Both the position numbers and the translations under genes were made by a program. Below the pieces are notes generated by a model. It saw only the letters and a list, made by a program, of their open reading frames with translations, was not told the DNA's origin and searched no databases. A stretch of DNA of 64,000 bases from an uncultured Pelagibacteraceae bacterium (GTDB lineage Bacteria; Pseudomonadota; Alphaproteobacteria; Pelagibacterales; Pelagibacteraceae): the NCBI GenBank assembly GCA_902561095.1, contig CACEOF010000005.1, forward strand, positions 18,503 through 82,502, given 5' to 3'. Position 1 is the first letter of the stretch, and each line of letters begins with the position of its first letter. This document shows, in pieces, positions 19,923-29,280 of the stretch.

Positions 19923-20798
19923 ATGTTCAAGTGGTTAGAAAAAAATTTACCAAAAATCGTAATGGCTCCAGCAGTTGGACTAATTGGTTGGTTTGTTTAT
20001 GGTTTTGTGCTTTGGACTTTATATATATCTTTTACAAATTCAAAAATTTTACCAAAATATGAATTATGGGGTTTTGGACAATATGAAAAGTTATGGGCTT
20101 CAAGAAAATGGCTTATATCGGTAGATAACCTATTAGTTTTCACAGCTTTATTCTTAATTTTTTGCATTGTTATAGGAATAATTTTAGCAATTTTTTTAGA
20201 TCAAAAAATTAGAGCTGAGGGTGTCTTAAGAACGATTTATTTATATCCAATGGCACTATCATTTATTGTTACTGGAACTGCATGGAAATGGATTTTAAAT
20301 CCAACTCTTGGAATACAGAAAATGTTTATTGATTGGGGATTTGAAAATTTCACTTTTGATTGGTTGGTCAATAGGGAAATGGCTATTTACACCATTGTTA
20401 TAGCAGGTGTATGGCAATCTGCTGGTTTTGTAATGGCTTTATTTTTAGCTGGATTAAGGTCAGTCGAGGATGAAATTGTAAAAGCTGCAAAAATAGACGG
20501 AGCTGGTTTATTTACCGTTTATTGGAAAATATTACTACCTATGATGAGACCTGTATTCTTTACAAGTTTTGTAATTTTAGTTCATATATCTATTAAAAGT
20601 TATGATCTTATAGTTGCCTTAACACAAGGTGGACCAGGTATTTCAACCACAATGCCAGCTTTATTTATGACACAAGCAGCATTTCATAAAAGTCAAGTAG
20701 GATTATCTGCAGCAAGTGCGATGATGATGTTTATGGCTGTCGCTGCTGTAATAATTCCTTATTTATATTCGGAATTGAGGAGAGAAAATGCAAGATAA
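19923..20798 (+). CDS. Sugar ABC transporter permease (CUT1, MalF-like)
   Basis: ORF 19890..20798 from a GTG in the terminator; ATG 19923 (MFKWLEKNLPK) more plausible; EAA loop VKAAKIDGAGLFTVYWKILLPMMRP. Confidence 0.9.
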   Translation: MFKWLEKNLPKIVMAPAVGLIGWFVYGFVLWTLYISFTNSKILPKYELWGFGQYEKLWASRKWLISVDNLLVFTALFLIFCIVIGIILAIFLDQKIRAEGVLRTIYLYPMALSFIVTGTAWKWILNPTLGIQKMFIDWGFENFTFDWLVNREMAIYTIVIAGVWQSAGFVMALFLAGLRSVEDEIVKAAKIDGAGLFTVYWKILLPMMRPVFFTSFVILVHISIKSYDLIVALTQGGPGISTTMPALFMTQAAFHKSQVGLSAASAMMMFMAVAAVIIPYLYSELRRENAR

Positions 20799-21693
20799 CT
20801 ATCAATCATCTTCTTATAAAGAACTAGAACAAAAGTCTAAATATACAAATATTTTTTTGAGGTGGTTTTTGTATTTTGTTTTAATTCTTTTTGCCTCCTA
20901 TTTTATTTTCCCTCTTTATGTAATGGTTGTTACATCACTTAAAACAATGGAAGAAATTCGACAAGGAACACTTTTAACTTGGCCTAGCTCATTAAATTTT
21001 GACTCATGGTTAGTTGCTTGGGGAGGAAGAGGTTATGGAGCAGGAGATACTTTTTTAAGACCATATTTTTGGAATTCAATTAAGATGGTTGTACCAGCGG
21101 TATTTTTTTCTACATTCATAGGAGCAATGACGGGTTATGTTTTAACTAAATGGAGATTTAGAGGAGATCAATGGGTTTTTCTATTTTTATTATTTGGATG
21201 TTTTATTCCTTTCCAAGCAATATTACTTCCTATGGCTAGAACTCTGGGAACTTTAGGAATATCAAATTCAGTTGTCGGACTTGTATTAGTTCATACAGTC
21301 TACGGAATTCCATTTACTACTTTATTTTTTAGAAATTATTATATTTCAGTGCCTACCGAATTAGTGAAAGCTGCAAGAATAGACGGGGCAGGTTTTTTTA
21401 AAATATTTTTTAAAATTTTACTTCCTATTTCGGCACCAATAATAGTTGTAACTGTTATTTGGCAATTTACCCAAATCTGGAATGACTTTTTGTTTGGATC
21501 AACTTTTTCATTTGGAGAGGCAGCACCAATTCAGGTTGCTTTAAACAATATGGTTTTATCAAGCACAAGTGTTAAAGAGTATAATGTCGATATGGCCTCA
21601 GCAATTATCGCTGGAATACCAACACTTATTGTATACGTTTTAGCAGGAAAATATTTTATTAGAGGATTAACTTCAGGAGCTGTGAAAGGATAA
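20788..21693 (+). CDS. Sugar ABC transporter permease (CUT1, MalG-like)
   Basis: ORF; EAA loop VKAARIDGAGFFKIFFKILLPISAP. Confidence 0.92.
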   Translation: MQDNYQSSSYKELEQKSKYTNIFLRWFLYFVLILFASYFIFPLYVMVVTSLKTMEEIRQGTLLTWPSSLNFDSWLVAWGGRGYGAGDTFLRPYFWNSIKMVVPAVFFSTFIGAMTGYVLTKWRFRGDQWVFLFLLFGCFIPFQAILLPMARTLGTLGISNSVVGLVLVHTVYGIPFTTLFFRNYYISVPTELVKAARIDGAGFFKIFFKILLPISAPIIVVTVIWQFTQIWNDFLFGSTFSFGEAAPIQVALNNMVLSSTSVKEYNVDMASAIIAGIPTLIVYVLAGKYFIRGLTSGAVKG

Positions 21694-21695
21694 GC

Positions 21696-22790
21696 ATGAA
21701 AACTTTAAAAATTGAGGAACTATCAAAAAACTTTGGAACGACTGAGGTATTGAGAAAAATTAATTTAGAAATTGATGAGGGAAATTTTTTAGTACTATTG
21801 GGACCCTCTGGATGTGGAAAGTCAACTTTATTAAATATTATTGCAGGGCTTGAAACAATTAATGAGGGAAATGTTTTTATAGATGATTATAATGTTAGTA
21901 AAGTAGAGCCAAAAGATAGAAATATTGCAATGGTATTTCAATCTTATGCACTCTATCCATCCATGAATGTAAAAGAAAATATGGTTTTTGGTCTTAAGCA
22001 AGCCAAAACCTCAAAAGAAAAAATTGAAGAACAATTGGAAAAAGTTTCAACATTTTTACAGGTAGATAAATTATTAGAAAGAAAACCATCTCAGTTATCT
22101 GGAGGTCAAAGGCAGAGAGTTGCTATTGGTAGAGCTTTAGTAAGAGAGCCAAGAATTTTTTTATTTGATGAACCATTATCAAATTTGGATGCAAAATTAA
22201 GAGTAGAAATGAGAAGAGAAATAAAAAAACTTCACCAACAATTAAAAACTACTGTAGTCTATGTAACTCACGACCAGACAGAGGCAATGAGTTTAGGAAC
22301 AAAAATTGCCATAATGAATCACGGAGTAATTCAACAAAATGATACTCCAGAAAATATATATAATAAACCTAGTAATACTTTTGTAGCAGATTTTATTGGA
22401 TCACCATCGATGAATTTAATCAAAGGTAAATTAATTGAAAATTCAAATAATATTTCGTTTATTGCTGATGGATCAACTTTAGAGGTTCCAATTAATAATT
22501 ATGACTTTATAGAAAAGCCAGATTTAAATAACAAAGAAATATATTTTGGAATTAGACCAGAGCATATTTATTTTAAAAAATTTAATGAGGAAGACTTTGA
22601 TATTAATCTACGAGCTGATTTAAGTGAGTATATTGGTCATGAACAAATAGTCACATTAGACTATTCAAATCAAGAAATTCTAGCAAAATTCCCTTCTACA
22701 ATTAAGATTGAACTTGAAAAAGAAATGAAATTATATTTTGATTTAAAACATACATCTTTATTTGATTTTAAGACAAAGGTAAGACTTTAA
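21696..22790 (+). CDS. Sugar ABC transporter ATP-binding protein (UgpC/MalK-like)
   Basis: ORF; GPSGCGKSTLLNIIAG, LSGGQRQRVAIGRALV, LFDEPLSNLDAKLR, C-terminal MalK-type regulatory extension. Confidence 0.94.
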   Translation: MKTLKIEELSKNFGTTEVLRKINLEIDEGNFLVLLGPSGCGKSTLLNIIAGLETINEGNVFIDDYNVSKVEPKDRNIAMVFQSYALYPSMNVKENMVFGLKQAKTSKEKIEEQLEKVSTFLQVDKLLERKPSQLSGGQRQRVAIGRALVREPRIFLFDEPLSNLDAKLRVEMRREIKKLHQQLKTTVVYVTHDQTEAMSLGTKIAIMNHGVIQQNDTPENIYNKPSNTFVADFIGSPSMNLIKGKLIENSNNISFIADGSTLEVPINNYDFIEKPDLNNKEIYFGIRPEHIYFKKFNEEDFDINLRADLSEYIGHEQIVTLDYSNQEILAKFPSTIKIELEKEMKLYFDLKHTSLFDFKTKVRL

Positions 22791-22792
22791 TT

Positions 22793-23554
22793 ATGAAGGT
22801 AACATACTCAGATTTAAAAAATAAAAGAGTATTTATTTCTGGAGGTGGTTCTGGAATTGGAGCTACTATTGTTGAATATTTTTGTGAACAAAAAAGTGAA
22901 GTTTACTTCATAGACATTGACATTAAATCATCTAATAAATTAATTAAAAAGATAAAAAAAAAGAGATTCAGAGTTCCTAAATTCATTGAATGTAATATTT
23001 TGGATGTTAAAAAATTACAAAAAATTATTAAAGATATTATTTCCAAAAAAGGTGCAATTCATTGTTTAATTAATAGTGCTGCAAATGATGATAGGCATAC
23101 TACAGAACAAGTTGATGAGAAGTATTGGGAAAATAGAATGGGAATTAATTTAAAACATTATTTTTTTGCTGCACAAGCAGTTGTAAAAGGTATGAAAAAA
23201 ATCAAATCAGGATCTATTGTTAATCTGAGTTCAGTATCATGGGTATTAGGAGAAGGGGATAAAGTTGTTTATGAAACGGCAAAATCAGCTGTGGTCGGTT
23301 TAACTAGATCTTTCGCTCAAGAATTTGGGAAATACAACATTAGAACTAATTCTGTCATACCAGGCTCAATTGCCACAGAGAGACAGATAAAGCACTGGCT
23401 TACACCTAAATACAAAAAACTTATATTAGATAGTCAGGCAATTAAAAGACAACTTAAACCAGATGATGTAGCTAGCTTGGTATTATTTTTATCATCAGAT
23501 CAGTCTTCAGGGTGCACAAAGCAAAGTTTTGTTGTTGATGGTGGAATAACTTAA
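22793..23554 (+). CDS. Short-chain dehydrogenase/reductase
   Basis: ORF; SGGGSGIGATIVEYF, YETAKSAVVGLTRSFAQEFG. Confidence 0.9.
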   Translation: MKVTYSDLKNKRVFISGGGSGIGATIVEYFCEQKSEVYFIDIDIKSSNKLIKKIKKKRFRVPKFIECNILDVKKLQKIIKDIISKKGAIHCLINSAANDDRHTTEQVDEKYWENRMGINLKHYFFAAQAVVKGMKKIKSGSIVNLSSVSWVLGEGDKVVYETAKSAVVGLTRSFAQEFGKYNIRTNSVIPGSIATERQIKHWLTPKYKKLILDSQAIKRQLKPDDVASLVLFLSSDQSSGCTKQSFVVDGGIT

Positions 23555-23598
23555 TTTTAAGTAAAAAATAATTTTTATTAATTTATAAGAAATAAAAC

Positions 23599-24663
23599 TT
23601 AAAGATTTGATAAAATAGATTTAGAACATTCAATAGTATTGCATTCACCACCCAAATCTTTAGTTCTATTTTTTTCATTTTTTAAAGATTTTTCAATAGC
23701 TTTTACAATTGAATTAGCAGCTTCTTTTTCCCCCAAATAATCTAACATCATTGCACCAGACCAAATTTGTCCAACCGGATTAGCAACTCCCTTTCCAGCT
23801 ATATCAGGTGCAGAACCATGTACCGGCTCAAACAATGACGGGTATTTATTTTCCGGATTAATATTACCTGATGGAGCAATTCCAATAGTTCCAGTGCAAG
23901 CTGGTCCCAGATCAGATAAAATATCTCCAAATAAGTTTGATGCCACAACTACATCAAACCATTCAGGGTTTAAAACAAATCTTGCTACCAAAATATCAAT
24001 GTGAAATTGATCAGTGTTAATTTCAGGATAATTTTTTTTCATTTTTTCAAAACGTTCATCCCAAAATGGCATGGTGATCGAAATACCATTAGACTTCGTT
24101 GCATTTGTTAATTTTTTTCTTTTTCTAATTTTTGCTAATTCAAAAGCAAATTTTTGAACTCTATCAATTCCATGAGCAGACATAATTGTTTCTTGAATGG
24201 CTATTTCACGATCTGTATTTTTGTACATTCTTCCACCAACAGATGAATATTCTCCTTCGGTGTTCTCCCTAACAATCATCATGTCAATATCTCCAGGTTT
24301 TTTATTAGCTAATGGTGAATTTACACCTGGGAAAAGCTTAACCGGTCTAAGATTTATATATTGATCAAACTCTCTTCTGAACTGGAGGAGAGATCCCCAT
24401 AAAGAAATATGATCAGGCAACTGATCTGGCATTCCTACTGCACCGAAAAATATTGCATCATGTTTAATCAGAGTATCTTTCCAATCATCAGGAAGCATTT
24501 TTCCGTGCTTTTCATAATAATCACATGATGCAAAATCGTATTCTGTAAAGCTTATTTTAAATTGATGTTTTAAGGCTACATCTTTAAGTACTTTAATTCC
24601 TTCTGGCACCACTTCTTTTCCAATCCCGTCTCCAGGAATAGCTGCAACATTATATTCTTTCAT
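23599..24663 (-). CDS. Isocitrate/isopropylmalate dehydrogenase family, tartrate/D-malate dehydrogenase-like
   Basis: ORF; IPGDGIGKEVVPEGIKVL, MIVRENTEGEYSSVGGR, NLFGDILSDLGPACTGTIGIAPSGNINPE. Confidence 0.88.
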   Translation of the reverse strand: MKEYNVAAIPGDGIGKEVVPEGIKVLKDVALKHQFKISFTEYDFASCDYYEKHGKMLPDDWKDTLIKHDAIFFGAVGMPDQLPDHISLWGSLLQFRREFDQYINLRPVKLFPGVNSPLANKKPGDIDMMIVRENTEGEYSSVGGRMYKNTDREIAIQETIMSAHGIDRVQKFAFELAKIRKRKKLTNATKSNGISITMPFWDERFEKMKKNYPEINTDQFHIDILVARFVLNPEWFDVVVASNLFGDILSDLGPACTGTIGIAPSGNINPENKYPSLFEPVHGSAPDIAGKGVANPVGQIWSGAMMLDYLGEKEAANSIVKAIEKSLKNEKNRTKDLGGECNTIECSKSILSNL

Positions 24664-24766
24664 AAATGATAGGTATACTTCAAAAACTCACAAATGCCAT
24701 TGTTAAATAATCTTTAAACTTTTAAACATTCATTGTTTTGCCAAATTTTATTTGTTAATTTTACTT

Positions 24767-25276
24767 ATGAAAAAGTTAGTTCTTACAATTTTACTAAGCA
24801 TATTTTTTTCTGTTAACTCAAATGCCGCATGCGATGATCCATTAACTGAAGGTGTAGATTATTCTAATTGTAGATTTTCTGATGCACAAGATTTACAAGG
24901 AAGCTATTTCCCAAATTCTAATTTGTCTTTTGCAAGTTTTATTCAGGTAAATTTAGACAAAAGCATAATGATGAACTCCAATTTATCATTTGGAACATTT
25001 CCCGAGTCTACATTTGTAAGAGCTAATCTGTATGAAACAGTTTCTATAGGTGCCAATTTTGAAAAAACAAATTTCACTGGTGCCAATCTAACAAGAGTGG
25101 ATTTTATGGGGGCAACTTTAATTGAAGCTAATTTTCAGAACTCAAATTTAATGGAGTCAAACTTTACCTCTTCAAATATAACTAATGCTAACTTTGATGG
25201 TGCTAATTTAATTGGTGCAACTTGGACTAATGGACAAACATGTGGTCCAGAGTCAATTGGAACCTGCAATCAATAG
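24767..25276 (+). CDS. Exported pentapeptide-repeat protein
   Basis: ORF 24752..25276; ATG 24767 gives a signal peptide (MKKLVLTILLSIFFSVNSNA); A(N/D)LXX repeats: GANFEKTNFTGANLTRVDFMGATLIEANFQNSNL. Confidence 0.85.
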   Translation: MKKLVLTILLSIFFSVNSNAACDDPLTEGVDYSNCRFSDAQDLQGSYFPNSNLSFASFIQVNLDKSIMMNSNLSFGTFPESTFVRANLYETVSIGANFEKTNFTGANLTRVDFMGATLIEANFQNSNLMESNFTSSNITNANFDGANLIGATWTNGQTCGPESIGTCNQ

Positions 25277-25279
25277 TCA

Positions 25280-25564
25280 ATGAGCAGTTCCGTTAAGACT
25301 GATGATGTAATCTTCAATTTTTTTAAGCAAATTTGTGATGAAAAAGATGATCAAAAATGTGTTGAGCTTGGAAAAAGCTGGATAAATGCAATGGAAACTA
25401 ATTTATCTAATATGGAGGCAAACTTAAACGGTGCTGATAAATTAAAGCACAAAGATGACATTCAAAGTAATAGAGATCATTTGAATAGTTTAAAAAACAA
25501 AACCTCCTCTGAGTGGAGAGATTATGCAACTCAATGTATGGTTGAAATACTAAGTCAAAAATAA
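25280..25564 (+). CDS. Small hypothetical protein
   Basis: ORF 94 aa directly after pentapeptide-repeat gene; no recognised family. Confidence 0.6.
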   Translation: MSSSVKTDDVIFNFFKQICDEKDDQKCVELGKSWINAMETNLSNMEANLNGADKLKHKDDIQSNRDHLNSLKNKTSSEWRDYATQCMVEILSQK

Positions 25565-25613
25565 AATTAAAAAATTTTTAAGCTTTTCTTTTCAACGTGT
25601 ATATAATAGAAAA

Positions 25614-25684
25614 TTTACAAGGGGTGTCTTTATAGACTGAGATTATACCCTAAGAACCTGTCCGGTAATTCAGAAAGGGATAAA
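25614..25684 (+). ncRNA. TPP riboswitch (THI element)
   Basis: GGGGTGTC...GACTGAGATTATACCCTAAGAACCTGTCCGGTAATTCAGAAAGGGA matches THI-element core (GGGGUGyy..CUGAGA..ACCC..GAACCUG..GUAAUkC..AGGGA); ends adjacent to ATG 25685. Confidence 0.93.
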
Positions 25685-27127
25685 ATGGATAAAACATACT
25701 TTATAAGTCAATCATCATCATTAACATTAGTTATATTTATAAGTTTAATATTTGTAATTTTTGGAATTTATCATTCAAAAAAATTCCAAGGAATAAATAA
25801 TTATTTAACTGCGAATAGAAATATTGGTTTGTTTTCGCTTACAACAAGTTTAGTTGCATCAGCATTAGGCGCCTGGATTTTATTTGGACCAGCTTCAGCT
25901 TCAACATGGGGTGGCATAGGAGCAGTAATTGGTTATGCATTGGGAACTGGTTTTCCAATGATATTTTTGATTTATTTGGGAAAAAAAATTAGAAGAGACT
26001 TTCCTAAAGGCTCTTCACTTATTGAATATATGAGAAAAAAATTTGGTAAAAGTTTATTTAAATTAATTTTGCTAATGACAATTTTTTATATGTTTATTTT
26101 TTTATGTGCAGAAGTTACTGCTGTAGCTGTCCTAATTAATTATATTTCTGGAACAGAATTATGGATTACTGCATTGATAGTTATTATTTCTACTTTAACT
26201 TATACTTTGTATGGAGGTTTGAGGGCTTCAATCTTTACAGATAATATTCAGATGTTTGTCATAGCAGTTTTGTTATTGATAACAATTTCATACATTACAT
26301 TGTTTAATGGAAATAATTTTTCTTTTGAGTTTATTGAAAGTAAAAATCCTCAGCTCTTGAGCTCTTCTTATGTACCAAGCTATACTGCAGGTTTGACTTT
26401 TTTTATCGCAGTAGCTGCAACAAATTTATTTCATCAAGGTAATTGGCAAAGAGTTTATGCTGCTAAAAATTATGAAACACTTAAAAAAGGATTGATTATT
26501 TCCTTTTTAATTATTGTTCCAATTGTATTCTTAATGGGTTTTATAGGTATGGTGTCTTTTTCAGTTGATCCAACTAACAGACCAGATCTTGGATTTTTTA
26601 CATTACTGTTAAAAGAGCAAACTAAATTATTGTCATTATTAATTATCGTTCTTGGATTGGCTTTAACTATTTCGACAGCAGATACACTAGTTAATGCGAT
26701 ATCAAGTCTGTTTGTAGTTGATGGCAAAGCAACATTTAATTTTGATAAGAAAACCGATTATTTAAAACTTTCTAAATATTTCATTATCGGGCTGTCAATT
26801 ATTGTATTTGTTATTGCTTCAAAAGGATTTGATATATTATATTTATTTTTGCTAGCAGATTTATTTTGTTGTGCTTTTGTTTTAACTGTTTTTTATAGTT
26901 TCTATAATAAAAGAATTAACGAAAAGATTGCTTACATTTCCATAATAGCTGGATTAATTGCTGGATTTTTAATGTTTCCTTTTCCAGATTTTTCTAAAAG
27001 TTTATTGGTAGGAGTGTTGGTACCAAAAGAAGTATTTAGCTCTTTTGTTTCTCAATCTTTATTATTTTTATCTTTTTTAATTGCAACTTTTTTGCCAGCT
27101 GTGATTTTAAAAATAAAAAAATTTTAA
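25685..27127 (+). CDS. thiV: Sodium:solute symporter family, ThiV-like (putative thiamin-precursor/HMP transporter)
   Basis: ORF; SSS-family topology with NIGLFSLTTSLVASALGAW and ISTADTLVNAISSL; directly behind TPP riboswitch. Confidence 0.82.
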   Translation: MDKTYFISQSSSLTLVIFISLIFVIFGIYHSKKFQGINNYLTANRNIGLFSLTTSLVASALGAWILFGPASASTWGGIGAVIGYALGTGFPMIFLIYLGKKIRRDFPKGSSLIEYMRKKFGKSLFKLILLMTIFYMFIFLCAEVTAVAVLINYISGTELWITALIVIISTLTYTLYGGLRASIFTDNIQMFVIAVLLLITISYITLFNGNNFSFEFIESKNPQLLSSSYVPSYTAGLTFFIAVAATNLFHQGNWQRVYAAKNYETLKKGLIISFLIIVPIVFLMGFIGMVSFSVDPTNRPDLGFFTLLLKEQTKLLSLLIIVLGLALTISTADTLVNAISSLFVVDGKATFNFDKKTDYLKLSKYFIIGLSIIVFVIASKGFDILYLFLLADLFCCAFVLTVFYSFYNKRINEKIAYISIIAGLIAGFLMFPFPDFSKSLLVGVLVPKEVFSSFVSQSLLFLSFLIATFLPAVILKIKKF

Positions 27128-27130
27128 TTA

Positions 27131-27520
27131 CTAAATTGAGGATTTTATAGCTTCATAAAGTAAGTCTTTGGTAGTTTCTCCAAGACTTCTATAAACTTCT
27201 TCTTTATTTTTGAAAATTATAAGAGTTGTTTGATATTGAACATTAAATAAATCAGCTATGTTTCTGTTTGTTACATCAAAAGAAAAATATTCAATATTAT
27301 CAAACTCTATGTCATTTAATTTACCATCATTTTTTGCTTTATTTAAAATTTTCATTTGTCCTTCACAAGATGAACAATACTTAATCCAAGAACTAATTAT
27401 AATAACTTTCCCTTCAGATTGAGCCTTATTAAACAGCTTTTGATCAAAAGTTGTTTCCTTTTCCATAGCATTGGCATTCAATATAAATAAAAACAAAAAA
27501 GAGATAAAAATTTTTTTCAT
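27131..27520 (-). CDS. Thioredoxin-like exported protein
   Basis: ORF; signal peptide MKKIFISFLFLFILNANA; IISSWIKYCSSCEGQMKILNKA CxxC motif; cis-region YQTTLIIFKN. Confidence 0.78.
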   Translation of the reverse strand: MKKIFISFLFLFILNANAMEKETTFDQKLFNKAQSEGKVIIISSWIKYCSSCEGQMKILNKAKNDGKLNDIEFDNIEYFSFDVTNRNIADLFNVQYQTTLIIFKNKEEVYRSLGETTKDLLYEAIKSSI

Positions 27521-27528
27521 AATGTTAA

Positions 27529-27556
27529 ATTACAATAAATTAAAATTTATTGTAAT
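27529..27556. repeat. 28-bp perfect inverted repeat (13-2-13) between divergent genes
   Basis: ATTACAATAAATT AA AATTTATTGTAAT read directly. Confidence 0.9.
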
Positions 27557-27587
27557 CCCACAAATTGTCTCTATATAACCTATCTAA

Positions 27588-28523
27588 ATGTCGACTAATC
27601 AAATCACAATTAAAGATTTATCAAAGGTTTATGATAATGGATTTGAAGCTTTAAAAAAAATTAATTTAGATATTAAAAAAGGTGAAATTATCGCTCTTCT
27701 AGGACCTAATGGTGCTGGTAAGACAACTTTAATTAGTATTATCTGTGGTATCGTAACACCTTCATCAGGAAAAGTAACTGTTGAAGATTTTGATATTATT
27801 CATGATTATAGGGAAACCCGTTCAAGAATTGGATTAGTTCCTCAAGAACTAACATTAGAATTATTTGAAACAGTTTTTGATAATGTTTCATATTCAAGAG
27901 GGTTAAATGGAAAAAAGCCGAATCCAAAACATATTGAAAAAATTTTAAAAGATTTAAGTATATGGGATAAAAAAGATTCAAGACTTAGACAGCTATCTGG
28001 TGGTATGAAGCGAAGAGTTTTAATTGCTAAAGCTTTATCTCATGAACCTTCAATATTATTTTTGGATGAGCCAACAGCAGGGGTAGATGTTGAGCTCAGA
28101 AGAGATATGTGGAAAGTGGTTGAGGATTTGAGAAAGACTGGAGTTACTATCATCTTAACAACTCATTATATAGAAGAAGCTGAGGCAATTGCTGACAGAG
28201 TAGCTGTAATTAATCAAGGAGAGATTATTGTTATCGATAAGACAGATGAATTGTTAAAAAAAATGGGTCATAAAAAATTAACTATAAATCTTCAAAATGA
28301 GTTAAATAAAGTGCCTGGCAGTCTAGAACCATATAACTTAGAAATAGGAAGTGATAATAAATCAGTTAATTATACTTATAATGTTAACGCAGAAAGTACT
28401 GGTATAACTAATTTACTAAAAGATTTAAAGGATGCAGGTTTGAAACTTCAAGATCTTAAAACAGAACAAACTACATTAGAGAAAATATTTGTAAATTTAG
28501 TTAAGGAGAATAATGAAATTTAA
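27588..28523 (+). CDS. ABC-2 type transporter ATP-binding protein
   Basis: [57 protein letters not shown]. Confidence 0.93.
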   Translation: MSTNQITIKDLSKVYDNGFEALKKINLDIKKGEIIALLGPNGAGKTTLISIICGIVTPSSGKVTVEDFDIIHDYRETRSRIGLVPQELTLELFETVFDNVSYSRGLNGKKPNPKHIEKILKDLSIWDKKDSRLRQLSGGMKRRVLIAKALSHEPSILFLDEPTAGVDVELRRDMWKVVEDLRKTGVTIILTTHYIEEAEAIADRVAVINQGEIIVIDKTDELLKKMGHKKLTINLQNELNKVPGSLEPYNLEIGSDNKSVNYTYNVNAESTGITNLLKDLKDAGLKLQDLKTEQTTLEKIFVNLVKENNEI

Positions 28524-29280
28524 TTATTACGCATTTAGAGCAATGTACTTTCATGAAATGGATCGTTTCAAAAGAACATTGATGCAATCTTTATTTTCAC
28601 CAGTTCTCTCAACTTCATTATATTTTATTGTTTTTGGATCTGTTATAGGTGGTTATGTGGAAAAAATTGATGGTATCAGTTATGGATCTTTCATTGTTCC
28701 AGGTTTATTAATGCTTACATTGTTAACTCAATCAATAAGTAACACTTCGTTTGGTATTTTTTTTCCAAAATTTAACGGCACCATGTATGAAATTCTTGCA
28801 GCACCTATTTCAACATTTGAAATTGTACTAGCATTTGTTGGTGCTGGTGCAACTAAAACATTACTTGTCGGTGTAGTAATTTTTTTAACAGCTACTTTTT
28901 TTGTAGAAGTTCAAGTTAAGTATCCATTGTTAATGATTTTTTTATTAGTATTAGTTGCTTTTACATTTGCTTTATTTGGATTTTTAATTGGCTTAATGAG
29001 CTCTAATTTTGAACAAATGTCAATTGTTCCAACTCTAGTGATCACACCTATGGTTTTTTTAGGTGGAAGCTTATACTCTTTAGATATGCTACCAGAATTT
29101 TGGCAGACGGTTACTTATTTCAACCCAGTAGTATATTTAATTAATGGTCTGCGATTTGCATTTTATGGAGTTTCTGACTTTAATATATGGATTAGTGTAA
29201 GCTTAATGGTTCTATTCCTAGTTATTTGTGTGACTATCGTATCTGTACTACTAAAAAAAGGTTATAAAATTAAGACTTAA
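28513..29280 (+). CDS. ABC-2 type transporter permease
   Basis: ORF; hydrophobic, overlaps ATPase gene; [21 protein letters not shown] and [16 protein letters not shown] typical of ABC-2 membrane subunits. Confidence 0.9.
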   Translation: MKFNYYAFRAMYFHEMDRFKRTLMQSLFSPVLSTSLYFIVFGSVIGGYVEKIDGISYGSFIVPGLLMLTLLTQSISNTSFGIFFPKFNGTMYEILAAPISTFEIVLAFVGAGATKTLLVGVVIFLTATFFVEVQVKYPLLMIFLLVLVAFTFALFGFLIGLMSSNFEQMSIVPTLVITPMVFLGGSLYSLDMLPEFWQTVTYFNPVVYLINGLRFAFYGVSDFNIWISVSLMVLFLVICVTIVSVLLKKGYKIKT

